64,000 bases of DNA from Lichenibacterium dinghuense (GCF_021730615.1 NZ_JAJLMN010000001.1:4989501-5053500), one strand, 5' to 3'. Numbered from the stretch's first letter, positions 17,219-27,842 are shown. The notes: generated from the sequence alone by a model not told the origin. A program made the numbers and translations.

Positions 17219-18104
17219 TGTCTCTGAACCAGCGAATTTCGAAGTGAGCGCCGTCCTCATCGTTCTTCAGCGCGATATCGCCTTGCATAGACAACATCGC
17301 CTGCTGAGCGAGCGCGAGGCCAAACCCAACGTGGCCATTCTTGCTCGTAGCGCCCAACTTCAATGCGGCGGCAGGGTCGCCATTAAAGCCAGGACCAGTG
17401 TCTTTGATGACGACGTAGTTCTCGCTCTGGGTCGCGCCCCAGGTAACGACGACTTTAGGCGGCTTCGCGATCGAATGGAGCTGCACCGCCTCTAGAGCGT
17501 TTCGGAGGCCGTTGCTAATCGCCAGACGTAGTTGGTCCTTGTCGGCCGAGACAATCAGCCGGCTGATTCCTGCCGGCTGGATTGTAGCGCCCCCAGGATT
17601 GGGGACAGCCTCGATAACTTCAGCAATGAGTTCGGCGAGCGTGAACTGCTTGTAAGTGGGCACCGCGTTCGCGCGTTTGAGGTCGCGGATTGCAGTCATC
17701 AGACCATGAAGCTGATCGAGGTAGCGTCGGGACTGTGAAGACTCATAAGCTCCATCCAACTCTTTGGGCAAGACGACCCGCAGAAGGCCGACGACCGGCG
17801 CGAGCTCGTGAATGAGGCTATCGGCGACCTCCTCTGCCGCTTTCGCGAATATCTGCTGAGCGTCGAGACCACCCAAGTCATCTGCGCTAGGTAGCTGCGC
17901 GACCTGCTGAGGGGGAGCTTGTTCGGCCCGTGCCACGGCCGACAGCAGCGCTCGCCTAATCCACGGAACCGTTTCTCGTCTCAATGCCGCTTTGATACGT
18001 TGTAGGTCATCAGTCTCAGAGATCCGCGAAAAGAAGCGCGCACCCTGCAAGCGCACTTCGGTTGCGTTCGAATCGAGGGCAGTCGCTGCTTCTTCGCGGG
18101 TCAT
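17199..18104 (-). CDS. Histidine kinase with N-terminal helical (HEAT-like) region
   Basis: A 301-residue soluble kinase. Residues about 1-75 form a helical repeat-like segment rather than a membrane sensor. The dimerisation/phospho-acceptor helix has SLIHELAPVVG (His99), followed by a HATPase domain: N box NGLRNALEAV (Asn202), G1 DTGPGF (235-240) and G2 GHVGFGLALA (257-266). The ATG at 18104 overlaps the stop of the upstream ATPase gene as ATGA, and its own end overlaps the response regulator. The input is therefore probably the SMC-like ATPase, an unusual arrangement. The gene itself looks intact although both partners are broken. Confidence 0.85.
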   Translation of the reverse strand: MTREEAATALDSNATEVRLQGARFFSRISETDDLQRIKAALRRETVPWIRRALLSAVARAEQAPPQQVAQLPSADDLGGLDAQQIFAKAAEEVADSLIHELAPVVGLLRVVLPKELDGAYESSQSRRYLDQLHGLMTAIRDLKRANAVPTYKQFTLAELIAEVIEAVPNPGGATIQPAGISRLIVSADKDQLRLAISNGLRNALEAVQLHSIAKPPKVVVTWGATQSENYVVIKDTGPGFNGDPAAALKLGATSKNGHVGFGLALAQQAMLSMQGDIALKNDEDGAHFEIRWFRDNENLIR

Positions 18105-18431
18105 AAAAGGTGCGCATCGTAGAAGGCTGCGCGGTTCCGGAACGCCTCGATTCCGCCTTCCATTAGAGAGGTGATCGCGTCCACTGCCGCGTCGTCGTCC
18201 AGCGGCTTGCAGACCTCAACGGACCCGTTGCGGCCATCCGATGTAAGCTGAACAACCAACTTCGCGTCTCCTAGCACGGGGATGTTGGCATTATGGGTCG
18301 AAACGATGAGCTGAGAATGTGGCGCCCGCGCTCGGATTGCCTTAGAGCTGCTGCCGCTCAGGTTGGCTCGGGCGAGGTAGCGCAGGGGGCGGTGCTGTGA
18401 TTCGGTGGTGGCCGGATCACGGAGAAGACCG

Positions 18432-18815
18432 ATGCCCCGAGCTTTGTCGCTGGACCTGCGCGAGCGGGTGATTGCCGCCATCGAGGAGGGCGCGTCCTGC
18501 CGCGAGGCGGCGGAGCGCTTCAGCGTCGGGGTGGCGACGGCCATCCGGTGGCGCGCACGCTTCCGGGCCGAGGGCGAGATCGCGGCCAAGCCGATGGGTG
18601 GGGACCGGCACTCCCACCGAACTGAGGCCCATTCGGCCGCCATCCTGAAGGCCTACGAGGCGCGCCCGCAGATCTATCTGCGCGAGGTGAGGGACGTGCT
18701 GGGGGAAAGCGGCGCCACGGCAAGCCTGAGCGGGCTGTCCCGCTTCTTCCGGCGTCACGGCATCACCCGTAAAAAGGGGATCTGCACGCCGCCGAACAGG
18801 ACAGGCCCGACGTGA
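18432..18815 (+). CDS. IS630 transposase, first frame (helix-turn-helix part)
   Basis: From ATG 18432 the frame reads MPRALSLDLRERVIAAIEEG, the paired HTH/Homeodomain-like region (ASCREAAERFSVGVATAIRW) and a second winged-helix segment ending RRHGITRKK. Right after this is the heptamer-like run TAAAAAGGGG. A -1 slip there enters the second frame at GDLHAAEQDRPDV, the normal continuation of IS630 transposases. This programmed frameshift is known in the family; here it is inferred from the frames. Confidence 0.88.
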   Translation: MPRALSLDLRERVIAAIEEGASCREAAERFSVGVATAIRWRARFRAEGEIAAKPMGGDRHSHRTEAHSAAILKAYEARPQIYLREVRDVLGESGATASLSGLSRFFRRHGITRKKGICTPPNRTGPT

Positions 18816-19387
18816 TGGAGGCACGCGAGGCCTGGTTCGAGGGGCAACTCGACATCGACCCTGATCGCGTCGTGTTCCTGGACGAGACCGCCACCGCCAC
18901 CAACATGGAGCGGCGTTACGGGCGGGCTCCGCGGGGCGAGCGCTGCCGCATCGCGGTGCCCCACGGCCACTACAAGACCACCACCGTCACGGCCGCCCTG
19001 CGGGCGAGCGGTCCCTTCGCGATCGACCTCATGGACGGGGCCACAAACGGGACGCGGTTCCTATGCTACGTCACCGGCACGCTCGTGCCCGCGCTCAAAC
19101 CAGGTGACACGGTCGTCATGGACAACCTCGCGGCCCACAAGGTGACCGGCGTCCGGCAGGCCATCAAAGCGGCGGGGGCGAAGCTGCTCTACCTTCCGGC
19201 CTACAGCCCGGACTTCAACCCGATCGAGCAAGCCTTCGCAAAGCTGAAGGCCCTGCTGCGCACCGCGGCGGCCCGCACTGTCCCCGACCTGTGGGCTGCC
19301 ATCCGCGACGCCTTCACGCGCTTCAGACCCGATGAGTGCCGAAACTATCTCGCTGCAGCAGGCTACGATGCCTATGACCCAACCTGA
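18812..19387 (+). CDS. IS630 transposase, second frame (DDE catalytic part)
   Basis: Contains the three catalytic acidic sites: VVFLDETATATNM (first Asp), TVVMDNLAAHK (second Asp) and YSPDFNPIEQAFAKLK (Glu). It is probably made mainly as a fusion with the first frame through -1 frameshifting near 18770. The ATG shown gives only the catalytic half. Intact, so the element could still move. Confidence 0.88.
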   Translation: MMEAREAWFEGQLDIDPDRVVFLDETATATNMERRYGRAPRGERCRIAVPHGHYKTTTVTAALRASGPFAIDLMDGATNGTRFLCYVTGTLVPALKPGDTVVMDNLAAHKVTGVRQAIKAAGAKLLYLPAYSPDFNPIEQAFAKLKALLRTAAARTVPDLWAAIRDAFTRFRPDECRNYLAAAGYDAYDPT

Positions 19388-21211
19388 GCGGCAACAGCTC
19401 TAATCAGGCTGTCTGTTATGAATGCGTTGTCGATGTGATCCTCCGGTTGGTCGATTACCAGCACCCGTTCGTCATGCTGAAGGACGATGGGTAGGATAAC
19501 CGTGCATCGCTGGCCGGCCGACAACGTGGCGATGTCTTTGTACTCGGTGCCGTCCAAGAGCCTTAGCCGGACATTGTCTTCAATTGCGCAGGTCACGATC
19601 TCGCCAAGTCCGAACTCTTGGAGCACACCCAGAGCTCGCGCAGCTCGGTCGCGCGGCAGGCCTGCGGCTTGGGCCAACTCGGAAAATGCCTGTTCCTCTA
19701 CAAAGCGCACAAGTTCACGAGGGCTGACTGCTTCCGCGATAGCGGCCGCTAGATTGTTGTATTTAAGACCGCTGCCTCTAAAAGCTTCGGTTAGGGCACG
19801 GGTGTACTCTGCATATTGGCCGAATTTCTCGACGGCGACGCCGATTCGTGGCCCAAGCGCGGCATTCATCTTGTCTGCCACAGTGACGCGTGCGCGAAAG
19901 CGCTTGTCCCGAACCGCTTCAAGAGAATTCAGCAGTTAATCGCGGCGATGGCGCAAGGAGGCCAGCCGGCTACGTCGATCAACAATAACCTTCTCAATCG
20001 CCTCGAGTTGGGCGATCCCACTACGGGAGGCCGCGAGCTGTCGAGTAATTGCGCCGGCACCTTCCACCAGCTTTTCTACTTCTCCGCGAAGCAAGCGCGC
20101 TTCGCCTTCCACTTTTTGCCGTTCCCCCGCAGCAACCAAGCATGCAGTCTCAACTTGACTCATCAAGGCCTTAAATTCTGAACTGGCGAATTTGACGTGA
20201 CCGATAGCCTCATCGTAGCCAGCTCGGAATGGCCCTAGGGGATCAATGGCTGCTTCGCCTTCCCATGGCTCAGGTCCGAAGTCCTCTTCCATGTGTTCAT
20301 CGAGCGCATCGGCCCATTCCCTTAGGCGTACTTCAAAGCGCTCAAGGGTATCGACCCTAACTGCAATAGCCGTTATTTTCGATGCAAAAGTATCGAGGCG
20401 AGCTGACTTTTCCGCAGTGACGGCCGATGTTGCGCTGATATCCGCCGCCCGTGTTTCCAAACTCAGGATCTGAGCACGAAGGCTAGGTAGCTCCGCCAAC
20501 CTAGTCGAGGTTCGGGCGATCTCGCTTTCAAGGTTGGCGATCTCGCGGTAAAGAGACCTAATAGCGTTGGCTATCTCCGCCTCTTCAGCGCGAAGCTTGG
20601 CTCGATCCCGAACGAAGCCATCCAGCAGGCTCAGCCGACCTATCTCACTCAGGCCGATGGTCTCAATCTCCTTCTGAGAGAAGATGATCGGTGGCTGGAA
20701 AGCCTCGGTCGCTCTAGGCTCGTTGTCCTCTGCGCTTCGGGAAACGACGATGTCATCGAAGATATCGTCGATCGTGATGGTGATCTCGCCACCATCCAGC
20801 GTGTTTTTGGCGTGCTCCGTTGACTCGGTCGTGGCCTCGGACGTGTGGTTGCGAGCACCGAGGCCGAAGCGAATGGCCTCGATCAGCGATGTCTTACCCG
20901 TTCCACGCGCACCGATAACAGCGACCAGCCCTGACGGCAGGCGTAAGTCAAGCCCACTGAGGAAGCCTTCTTCGATCTGGATTCGCTTGATGTGCACGCC
21001 GGTTCTCCGAGCTAACCTTAGCGCGAGAGAACGGGCGGTTGGAAGGGCCGCTCCAGCGCTTAATGTGGGGCGAACAGCTGACAGCCTGACCCCAGCGCCT
21101 CATTTAACGCGCCGAAAGAAAGCCTGCTTTCGGGCAAGGCGCCAAAGCCGGCTTTTGGCGCGATGCTGACCTCACAGAAGGCCGGATCGCCAAGTGCATG
21201 GACAACTCCTG

Positions 21212-23242
21212 TCAAGCAGCCTTGATCAGTTCCGGCCGATGTAGGTGCGATAGCTCAAGGCCGTCCACGCGCACCTTCTGGAGCGCCTCGTGCAAGACTG
21301 CGACGGGAAACAGAGTGCCGTCGACCACGCCGTAGCCGGCCGTTACGTCCTTGTTGGCGTGTCCGACAAGCGCCTTGATAATGTCCCGGTCCACGCCCGC
21401 TGCGCGCAGCCGCGCCACGAACAGGTGTCGAAAGCTGTGGAACGTCTTCCGGGGCGACTTGGTCACGTGCTCGTCCGTGTGCCGCGCCCAGAACGTGCTC
21501 CAAGCCTTCGTAATTCGGCCGCGGTAGGCCTTCAGCTCGGGAAACAGGCGCTTGAAGCCGTCGCGCCTGCGCCGCGCCACGAAGTCCAGAAAGCCGCACC
21601 GCACCAGTTCGGCGTGGACCGGCACGTAACGCCGTGCAGCCGCCGTCTTCACTGCCTTTTCCGGTTCCTTCTCGCCCCACCAAGCCTTTCGGTCCGCCGC
21701 GTCGTCCTCGTCTGGGAGGTCGGTTATATGGATGCACCACAAGCTGTCGACCTGCTTGACGTCACCGACCAGCAGTTGCCCGAGTTCCTCCAGCCGCGCT
21801 CCGGTGAACAGCGCCAAGAGCGGCAGCCAGTGCGCCGCAGACCCGCAGCCGCTGATCGGGATGTCGATCGGGGCCACGTAGACCGACGTCGAGAAGATGC
21901 GCCGGAGGTCCTCCAGGCCGTACGGCTCGCGCTTGATCACGTCCGCCTCGGTGATCTTCAGGCCCATCTTGCTGCAGGGGTTGACGGCGATGTGGCCGAG
22001 CTTCTCGGCCATCGTCAGCGCGGCCGAGATCGACCCCAATCCCTTGGCGTTGACCGTGCGTCGGGCGAGCCTGGGCTGCTTCAAGTTGGCCGGCTTCTCG
22101 CCCCACGCGATCCGCTCCGCGAGCGACGCCCGGCGAATGGCATGGGGCACGTTGCGGGGGCAGCGTTCCAGCAGGTCCATGAAATCCTTTAAGACCGGTT
22201 TGGTGATCTGGTCGACCGGCAGGTCGCCGAACTTGCCGATGAAGTACCCCGTGTAGAGAGCGTTGTCGTCCTGCTGCTTGCCGAGCGGCCTCTCCTCTTT
22301 GATCCAGCGTTCGCGCATCGCGGACAGGAGCGGCATCGGGGCAGCAGCCGTCTCGGGCCTCGGAACGGGCGCCATCACAGGCGGACGCTCCGGCGTGTCG
22401 ATGGCGGCGCCGGCGTCCCTCGCCTTCACGGCCTCGACCCCGTTGACGGTGGTCCTGAGCAGCGCCAGCGCCAGGGCGCGGCGGTCGGTGTGGCCCTGCG
22501 GCAGATCGAGGCCGTTCTCCGCCAGGCGGAGATCTAGTTCGCTGGGGATGGTCGACGTGGTGCAGGCGGCGGTGAGGGCCGCGTTCTGCTCAGGCGTGAG
22601 CCGCACGACGCGCCCCGCCGCCAAGTCGCTGATGGCGGCGATGAGATGCGGGTCGGTGACCTCGCCCTCCTTGATCTCCCCATCGAGCGTGCCGGACCGG
22701 CGGGAGACGAGGGCTGCCTTGGCATCGCGCAACCTGAGATCGTCGGCGAAGCGGCGGGCGTCATCGACCGGGTCGAGAGAGGCGGTGCGGCTAGCGTTCA
22801 TCATCAGTCGCACGACGACGCCCGTCAGGGGCGAGGTGAAGGTCGGGTCGATCCAGCACTGATCGTGTTCCGCCAGGAGATCGTGCCTGGCCTGCGCCGC
22901 GATCGTGCCGACCGCGCCGACGGGCAACCGCTGCACCGTGTTGCGCTCACGGCCTCGCTGTTCCTTCTCCGCGGCCAGCACCTGTCCCATCTGGACCAGC
23001 GCCTCGACCTGTTCGTGAACGCGGTTCCAGCGCACCCGAGCCGTGGCCTCGTCGCCCGTCGCGAGCGACACCTTCACGGTCGGCCGGCCCTCGAGCTTGT
23101 GGATGCCCTCCTTCCAGGGCAGCACCACCTCGCCCGTGATGAAGGCGGCGACGGCAGCCGGCACGTCGCGGTGATAGCAGAACTTGCCCGTGTCGGTCCG
23201 ACGGACCAGGAAGGGCAGACCGGTGGTGCTCGACCGCGGCAT
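21212..23242 (-). CDS. Site-specific tyrosine integrase with DUF6538-type N-terminus, next to tRNA-Gly
   Basis: A 676-residue integrase. The N-terminal part (FLVRRTDTGKFCYHRDVPAA) matches the DUF6538 leader of large alphaproteobacterial integrases; a core-binding domain lies around residues 300-380 and the catalytic domain in the last 250. Catalytic residues seen: Arg in LFTGARLEELGQL, HSFRHLFVARL (His-x-x-Arg), GHANKDVTAGYG with the nucleophilic Tyr. It starts 119 bp from the 3' end of tRNA-Gly and points away from it, the layout of islands inserted in tRNA genes, so an island should extend to the left. No second attachment copy is visible on that side. Confidence 0.92.
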   Translation of the reverse strand: MPRSSTTGLPFLVRRTDTGKFCYHRDVPAAVAAFITGEVVLPWKEGIHKLEGRPTVKVSLATGDEATARVRWNRVHEQVEALVQMGQVLAAEKEQRGRERNTVQRLPVGAVGTIAAQARHDLLAEHDQCWIDPTFTSPLTGVVVRLMMNASRTASLDPVDDARRFADDLRLRDAKAALVSRRSGTLDGEIKEGEVTDPHLIAAISDLAAGRVVRLTPEQNAALTAACTTSTIPSELDLRLAENGLDLPQGHTDRRALALALLRTTVNGVEAVKARDAGAAIDTPERPPVMAPVPRPETAAAPMPLLSAMRERWIKEERPLGKQQDDNALYTGYFIGKFGDLPVDQITKPVLKDFMDLLERCPRNVPHAIRRASLAERIAWGEKPANLKQPRLARRTVNAKGLGSISAALTMAEKLGHIAVNPCSKMGLKITEADVIKREPYGLEDLRRIFSTSVYVAPIDIPISGCGSAAHWLPLLALFTGARLEELGQLLVGDVKQVDSLWCIHITDLPDEDDAADRKAWWGEKEPEKAVKTAAARRYVPVHAELVRCGFLDFVARRRRDGFKRLFPELKAYRGRITKAWSTFWARHTDEHVTKSPRKTFHSFRHLFVARLRAAGVDRDIIKALVGHANKDVTAGYGVVDGTLFPVAVLHEALQKVRVDGLELSHLHRPELIKAA

Positions 23243-23357
23243 GGGGGCGCCTCACGCTGGATTCTTACCAGGATTCTTACCGGTTTCCGCCCGGAATCGG
23301 CGGTCTGCGGCGAGAACGTGAGGGGACCGTAGGGAAATCAGCGCTCTGGCGCAAAAA

Positions 23358-23378
23358 TGGAGCGGGTGAAGGGAATCG
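23358..23378 (+). repeat. 21-bp repeat (tRNA-Gly 3' end, candidate att core)
   Basis: The plus-strand sequence begins TGGAGCGGGTGAAGGGAATC and is identical for 21 bp to 35140-35160, in the same orientation. It covers the CCA end and T-arm of tRNA-Gly, a standard integrase target. Confidence 0.85.
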
Positions 23379-23431
23379 AACCCTCGTATGCAGCTTGGGA
23401 AGCTGCCGTTCTACCATTGAACTACACCCGC
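23358..23431 (-). tRNA. tRNA-Gly (anticodon CCC)
   Basis: Acceptor GCGGGTG pairs with CACCCGC, D-arm GTTCAATGGTAGAAC, anticodon stem GCAGC/GCTGC around loop TTCCCAA (anticodon CCC), T-arm with GGGTTCGATTCCC, discriminator T and encoded CCA. A run of T follows the CCA and may serve as terminator. The 3' 21 bp are repeated at 35140. Confidence 0.95.
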
Positions 23432-23477
23432 GTCCAATTCGTTATAGCCGAGTTGCGCCGCGCCGGCAAGCCCTACC

Positions 23478-24652
23478 CCGCAGCCGAGCAGGGTCATTCA
23501 AAGAAGCCATTGCTGGCAGCTTTGATGGTTTGAAGCCGGTCTTCGGCTTTTGCGGCCCGTCGTGAGCGCAAGGCCCCTTTCTGTCCGCGGAGCATGAACA
23601 GCGTAGTGTTGCGGACGGCCGCCACTGCCTGGGGGGCGGAGCGGGAGCGCAGGCGGCTGTGGTCTTCGCGGGCCACCACGTCGCGCCGCCAGTGCAGACG
23701 GTTCTCGATCAGCCAATGGTCACGCCACAGCCCGAGCAGCCGGTCTGGCCCGGCCTGTTCGGGCGTCAGGCTCGTCACCGCGTCGGCGACCTCGCGGCTG
23801 ACGCGCCCGCCGATCTCGCGGGTGCGTTCGATGCGGCACACCTGCCGGGCTCCGGGCCAGCCCAGGTGTGCGACGCGTTTGTGGCTGGCCGACAGCCTGC
23901 GGATCTCGATGCGGCCGTGGCCTTTCTCGACCGTGCCGGCCGTGCGCAGGTCCGGCGGCGAAGCCGGCTCAGGCGGCGTCGGCGCCCGCCGGAGCGCGCG
24001 GGTGAGCTCCGGGGGCGAAAAGCGTCGCCGAAGGCCGTGGCGATGTCGGCCATCAGCTCCGGCTGGTCGGCTTTGACGGCGAACAGGTAGGCGCCGTCGC
24101 GGTCGCGGATTGTCTGGCAGATCGCCCGCTGGCAGAAGGCGGCGTCGCCGGCCACCACCGTGCCGGCGAGGGGCAGCCCCTTGAGCAGGGCCAGGGCCGC
24201 GGTGATCTCGTTGCCGTCCGGCGGCACCCGCAACTGGCCCACCATGTCCTTGAGGCGGCTGGCGAAGGCCGACACGAGGTGGACGCCCTCGCGTCCGTCG
24301 TGGCCGCCGGGCGCCGAGCCGCGCAGGCGCTTGCCGTCGAGCGCCAGGTGACCGCCCGGCCCGTGCTCGTTCACCCAGGCGCCCAGCACCTGCTCGACCG
24401 CAACCACGTCCAGAGCTTTGAAGACGTCATGGTAGGCTGCGTGACACGGGGCCCGCTCCAGCCCCAGAAGAAACAGCGCCTCGGGCGGCAGGCGCCGGCC
24501 CCACGAAACGTCGCCATCACGTCGTCGGCCCCCGACAGCGAGGCCGGAAGCGCCAGCATCAGAATCGACGGCAGGGCATACTGGCGCCCCTTGCGGCCGC
24601 GTCGGTCAGGGATGCGGCACAGCCGGTCCCACAGGATCTCCGGCCCACATGT
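23478..24652 (-). mobile_element. ISAs1-family element remnant, 5' part cut by IS3
   Basis: The inner end near 23478 (CAGGGTCATTCAAAGAAG) resembles an ISAs1 terminus. The other end is lost where the IS3 element starts at 24653. It contains the frameshifted transposase. Confidence 0.65.
23494..24640 (-). pseudogene. ISAs1-family transposase, frameshifted and truncated
   Basis: The minus strand reads IPDRRGRKGRQYALPSILML (N-terminal conserved block), a frame change near 24480, then HLALDGKRLRGSA with the first catalytic Asp and VVAGDAAFCQRA with the second, another frame change near 23970 and the C-terminal block WLIENRLHWRRDVVAREDHS containing the catalytic Glu. At least two frameshifts and the missing N-terminus make it inactive. 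Confidence 0.82.
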
Positions 24653-24693
24653 TGAACCGCGCCGGGTTTCTCGGAGGCTGGTTGGCTTGGACG

Positions 24694-25610
<917 letters not shown>

Positions 25611-25614
<4 letters not shown>

Positions 25615-25937
25615 GTCCGTGAGCGGCGGTCGAGCTCCGCCATGGCAAAATAGGCGCTCGCTTTGCGCAGGATCTCGTTCGCCTGACGCAGCTCGCGGAC
25701 TTCGCGCTCCAGCGCTTTGATGCGCTCGCGTTCGTCCGATGCAGGGCCGAGCCTCGCACCTTTGCTGTTCTCGGTTTCCTCGATCCAGTTGCGCAGGGTT
25801 TCCCCCGAACAGCCAATCTTGGACGCGATCGACCGGATGGCCGCGTGCCGCGAGCTATGCTCGCCCTGGTGCTCCTGCACCATCCGGACCGCACGCTCGC
25901 GGACCTCGGGGGAAAATGGGGGTGTGCGCTTCGTCAT
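25611..25937 (-). CDS. IS3 transposase orfA
   Basis: A 108-residue HTH_Tnp_1 protein: [20 protein letters not shown], then [14 protein letters not shown], then a leucine-zipper helix ([20 protein letters not shown]). The ATGA-type overlap with orfB (25611-25614) supports the usual frameshift fusion. Confidence 0.92.
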
Positions 25938-25987
25938 GGCTCCACTCTCGCAAGATCAGGAGCCTCCGGGAAACCCGGCGCGGTTCA

Positions 25988-26329
25988 GTCGTGGGCGGCG
26001 TGACTATCCTGTCGGTCTGGGCCGACAGCTCGGCCTTCGAACCCTGGCCCGTGGATGTCGCGGCGGAAGCGGTCTCGCCCTCGTCACCGCCGGCCGCATG
26101 CTCGAACGAGCAGGCCACCGCTTTCGCGGGCGCGCGCGCGGCCAGCGTCATGGCCGGCGAGGTCTCCCTGGCCTCGATGCGCGACGCCGTCGGCTTCCTG
26201 CTGGTGACCCACTGGACGATCGAGGTCCCGGCCGATCTCGACGACGCGGTCGAGGCGCGCCGGGCCGCGATCCGCATGATCGAGGACCGCGGCCGCCGCG
26301 CCACTTCGTTTCGGGAGCCGCGCCGGTGA
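25988..26329 (+). CDS. Hypothetical protein, 5' end removed by IS3
   Basis: The frame enters from the IS3 edge and reads VTILSVWADSSAFEPWPVDV, then EVSLASMRDAVGFLLVTHWT and DLDDAVEARRAAIRMIEDRG to the stop at 26327. No family is recognised. Its stop overlaps the next start as GTGA (26326-26329), showing it was the upstream gene of this operon before truncation. Confidence 0.55.
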   Translation, partial: VVGGVTILSVWADSSAFEPWPVDVAAEAVSPSSPPAACSNEQATAFAGARAASVMAGEVSLASMRDAVGFLLVTHWTIEVPADLDDAVEARRAAIRMIEDRGRRATSFREPRR

Positions 26330-26529
26330 GCCTCGCGGCGCTCCTCACGCCCGCGGTCGGCTTCGTCGAGCTCGCGCTCGCGGGCCTGTCGGTCTCGGCG
26401 ATCGGCTGGTCGGGCTTCAGCTATCGCCACGACGACGTCGTTGAGGCGACCGTGCTCGTCGGCCTCGCCGTGGTCGGCGCCTTCAGCCTCGTGGCGCTCG
26501 ACGCCGCGCGCCGGGGGGCGGGGCTGTGA
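26326..26529 (+). CDS. Small membrane protein (67 residues)
   Basis: Starts at GTG 26326 inside the preceding stop. Two hydrophobic segments are evident (LTPAVGFVELALAGLSVSAI and VEATVLVGLAVVGAFSLVAL) separated by a short SYRHDD turn, so it is likely a two-pass inner-membrane hairpin. No family recognised. Its stop overlaps the next gene as GTGA. The chain of overlaps is the main support for reality. Confidence 0.55.
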   Translation: MSLAALLTPAVGFVELALAGLSVSAIGWSGFSYRHDDVVEATVLVGLAVVGAFSLVALDAARRGAGL

Positions 26530-26885
26530 CGGCCCCCGCGTCCCGCCTCGGCGCCTCCATGGCGCAGACGCTCGGCCTCGCGCTCTGCGACGCCGCCTTT
26601 AAGCGCGTGGTGCCGCTGAGCGACTTCATCGGCGGCGAGCGCCACCTGCGGCTGACATGGCTCACGGTGAGCCTCAACGCCGTCGCGGACGGCCGCCACA
26701 TCGCGATCGACCTCGCGGTGGACGCGGCCCGCCACCCGGACGCGCGGCCCGTGCGGGCCCTGCGGGCCGCGGCCGACCTCTTCGAGCGCGCCCTGACCCA
26801 CGCGCAGTCGGAGGACGATCACCTGACGGCGTGGCGCCGCCTGTCCGAGCTGCTCGACCGCGCGCTCGCCGGAGTCGCGCCGTGA
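26526..26885 (+). CDS. Hypothetical helical protein (119 residues)
   Basis: GTG 26526 overlaps the previous stop. The sequence is mostly helical (SMAQTLGLALCDAAFKRVVP, then AADLFERALTHAQSEDDHLT) with a central strand pair (LRLTWLTVSLNAVADGRHIA). No recognised domain. Part of the GTGA-coupled series, probably island-specific accessory function. Confidence 0.5.
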   Translation: MTAPASRLGASMAQTLGLALCDAAFKRVVPLSDFIGGERHLRLTWLTVSLNAVADGRHIAIDLAVDAARHPDARPVRALRAAADLFERALTHAQSEDDHLTAWRRLSELLDRALAGVAP

Positions 26886-27268
26886 GCGCTCCCGCGCGCC
26901 GCACCCCGCCCGCCGCGGCGGCTCCAGCCGGGCCGGTGCCGGTCTCGGCCGCGGCGCAGCTTCACGCCGTCCGGCAGATCCTCGGCCGGCCGGGCATGTG
27001 GCTGCCGGCCGAGTCCTTCCGCGCCGTCGACGCGGCCGGGCAGCGCCTGCCGTGCCGGCGCCCCCAGGCGGTGCGCTTCGGCGTGCTGGCCGCCCTGGTC
27101 CGGCTCGCCGGGCCCGAGGACGGGCGGCAGCACGCGATCGCGTGCCTCGTGGCGGCCGGCGCCAAGCCCTTCCTCTCGGCCTGGGATGCCGAGCCCGCCC
27201 GCACTGAGGACGAGGTCCTCGCCCTCCTCGACGCCGCCATCGGCCTCGCCGCCCGCGGCGGCCCGTGA
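26882..27268 (+). CDS. Hypothetical protein (128 residues)
   Basis: GTG 26882 overlaps the previous stop. A Pro/Ala-rich N-terminus is followed by AQLHAVRQILGRPGMWLPAE and a helical C-terminal half (RFGVLAALVRLAGPEDGRQH). I do not recognise it. Ends 25 bp before the XRE regulator start. Confidence 0.5.
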   Translation: MSAPARRTPPAAAAPAGPVPVSAAAQLHAVRQILGRPGMWLPAESFRAVDAAGQRLPCRRPQAVRFGVLAALVRLAGPEDGRQHAIACLVAAGAKPFLSAWDAEPARTEDEVLALLDAAIGLAARGGP

Positions 27269-27293
27269 CGCCCATCACCGGGAGATCAGGACC

Positions 27294-27716
27294 ATGAGCA
27301 TTATGAAGGACCACGACTTCGACCGCGCCATGGGCGCCCGCATTCGCGAGGCGCGCACCGTCGCCAAGCTCAGCCAGGGCGCCCTGGGCGAGACGATCGG
27401 CTGCTCGTTCCAGCAGGTCCAGAAGTACGAGCTGGGCCGGGACCGCGTGTCGGCCCAGGTGCTGGCCCGGATCGCCGCGGCGCTCGGGCGGGAGCCAGGC
27501 GAGTTCTTCGAGGGCGTGCAGGTCGACACCAAAGTCGTGCCGATGTCCCCGGCGACGATCCGCCGTCACCTGTCGGTCGCGGAGCAGATCGAGGGCCTGA
27601 CGCCCGACGCGCGCCGCCGCGTGATGGACCTCGTCGCCCTTCTGCCGCGCACGGCCGCCGAAGAGCCTGCTGGGCCGGCCGAGCACGCCGACGCCGCCCT
27701 GCCACACGCCGCCTGA
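27294..27716 (+). CDS. XRE-family helix-turn-helix regulator
   Basis: A 140-residue regulator from ATG 27294, preceded by GGGAGATCAGGA. The HTH_3 domain covers residues 12-68: IREARTVAKLSQGALGETIG then CSFQQVQKYELGRDRVS, a classic Cro/CI fold with the second helix at Gln-Gln-Val-Gln. The C-terminal half is Ala/Pro-rich. Regulators with FQQVQKYE are common in alphaproteobacterial prophages and islands. It may control this operon; no operator is evident. Confidence 0.85.
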   Translation: MSIMKDHDFDRAMGARIREARTVAKLSQGALGETIGCSFQQVQKYELGRDRVSAQVLARIAAALGREPGEFFEGVQVDTKVVPMSPATIRRHLSVAEQIEGLTPDARRRVMDLVALLPRTAAEEPAGPAEHADAALPHAA

Positions 27717-27842
27717 CCCCGCCCGGCCCGGCCGCGCGCCGGGCCCCCTTCGCGACGCTCCTCCCGGCCGATCGCCTCCCCCGAGGGCCCGCGACGAGCG
27801 CCCCTCCCCGCCAGCGCTCCCTCCCGCCAGGAGCACGTCCCC

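Larger units (their letters stand above)
18345..19400. mobile_element. IS630-family insertion sequence, complete
   Basis: A 1056-bp element flanked by TA target duplicates (18343-18344 and 19401-19402). Ends are inverted: GAGCTGCTGCCGCTCAGGTT on the left and GAGCTGTTGCCGCTCAGGTT read inward from the right, one mismatch. It encodes a two-frame transposase and interrupts the ATPase gene. Confidence 0.92.
18101..20997 (-). pseudogene. SMC/RecF-like AAA ATPase, broken by a nonsense codon and an IS630 insertion
   Basis: The N-terminus (MHIKRIQIEEGFLSGLDLRL) carries Walker A GARGTGKTS at residues 29-37, then a long coiled coil (about residues 125-350). In the same frame TAA occurs at 19936-19938 (CAA to TAA would explain it), and the frame continues as KYNNLAAAIAEAV and the ABC-type signature TLSAGQR with Walker B VLVIDQPEDHID. 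IS630 splits it at 19401; removing the element and one TA rejoins NAFITDSLIKAIRARAPHSQ to LIVSTHNANIPVLGDAK. It ends at 18101 in ATGA overlap with the kinase. The ancestral protein resembles ATPases of DNA-repair or defence loci and would sense for the two-component pair. Confidence 0.8.
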
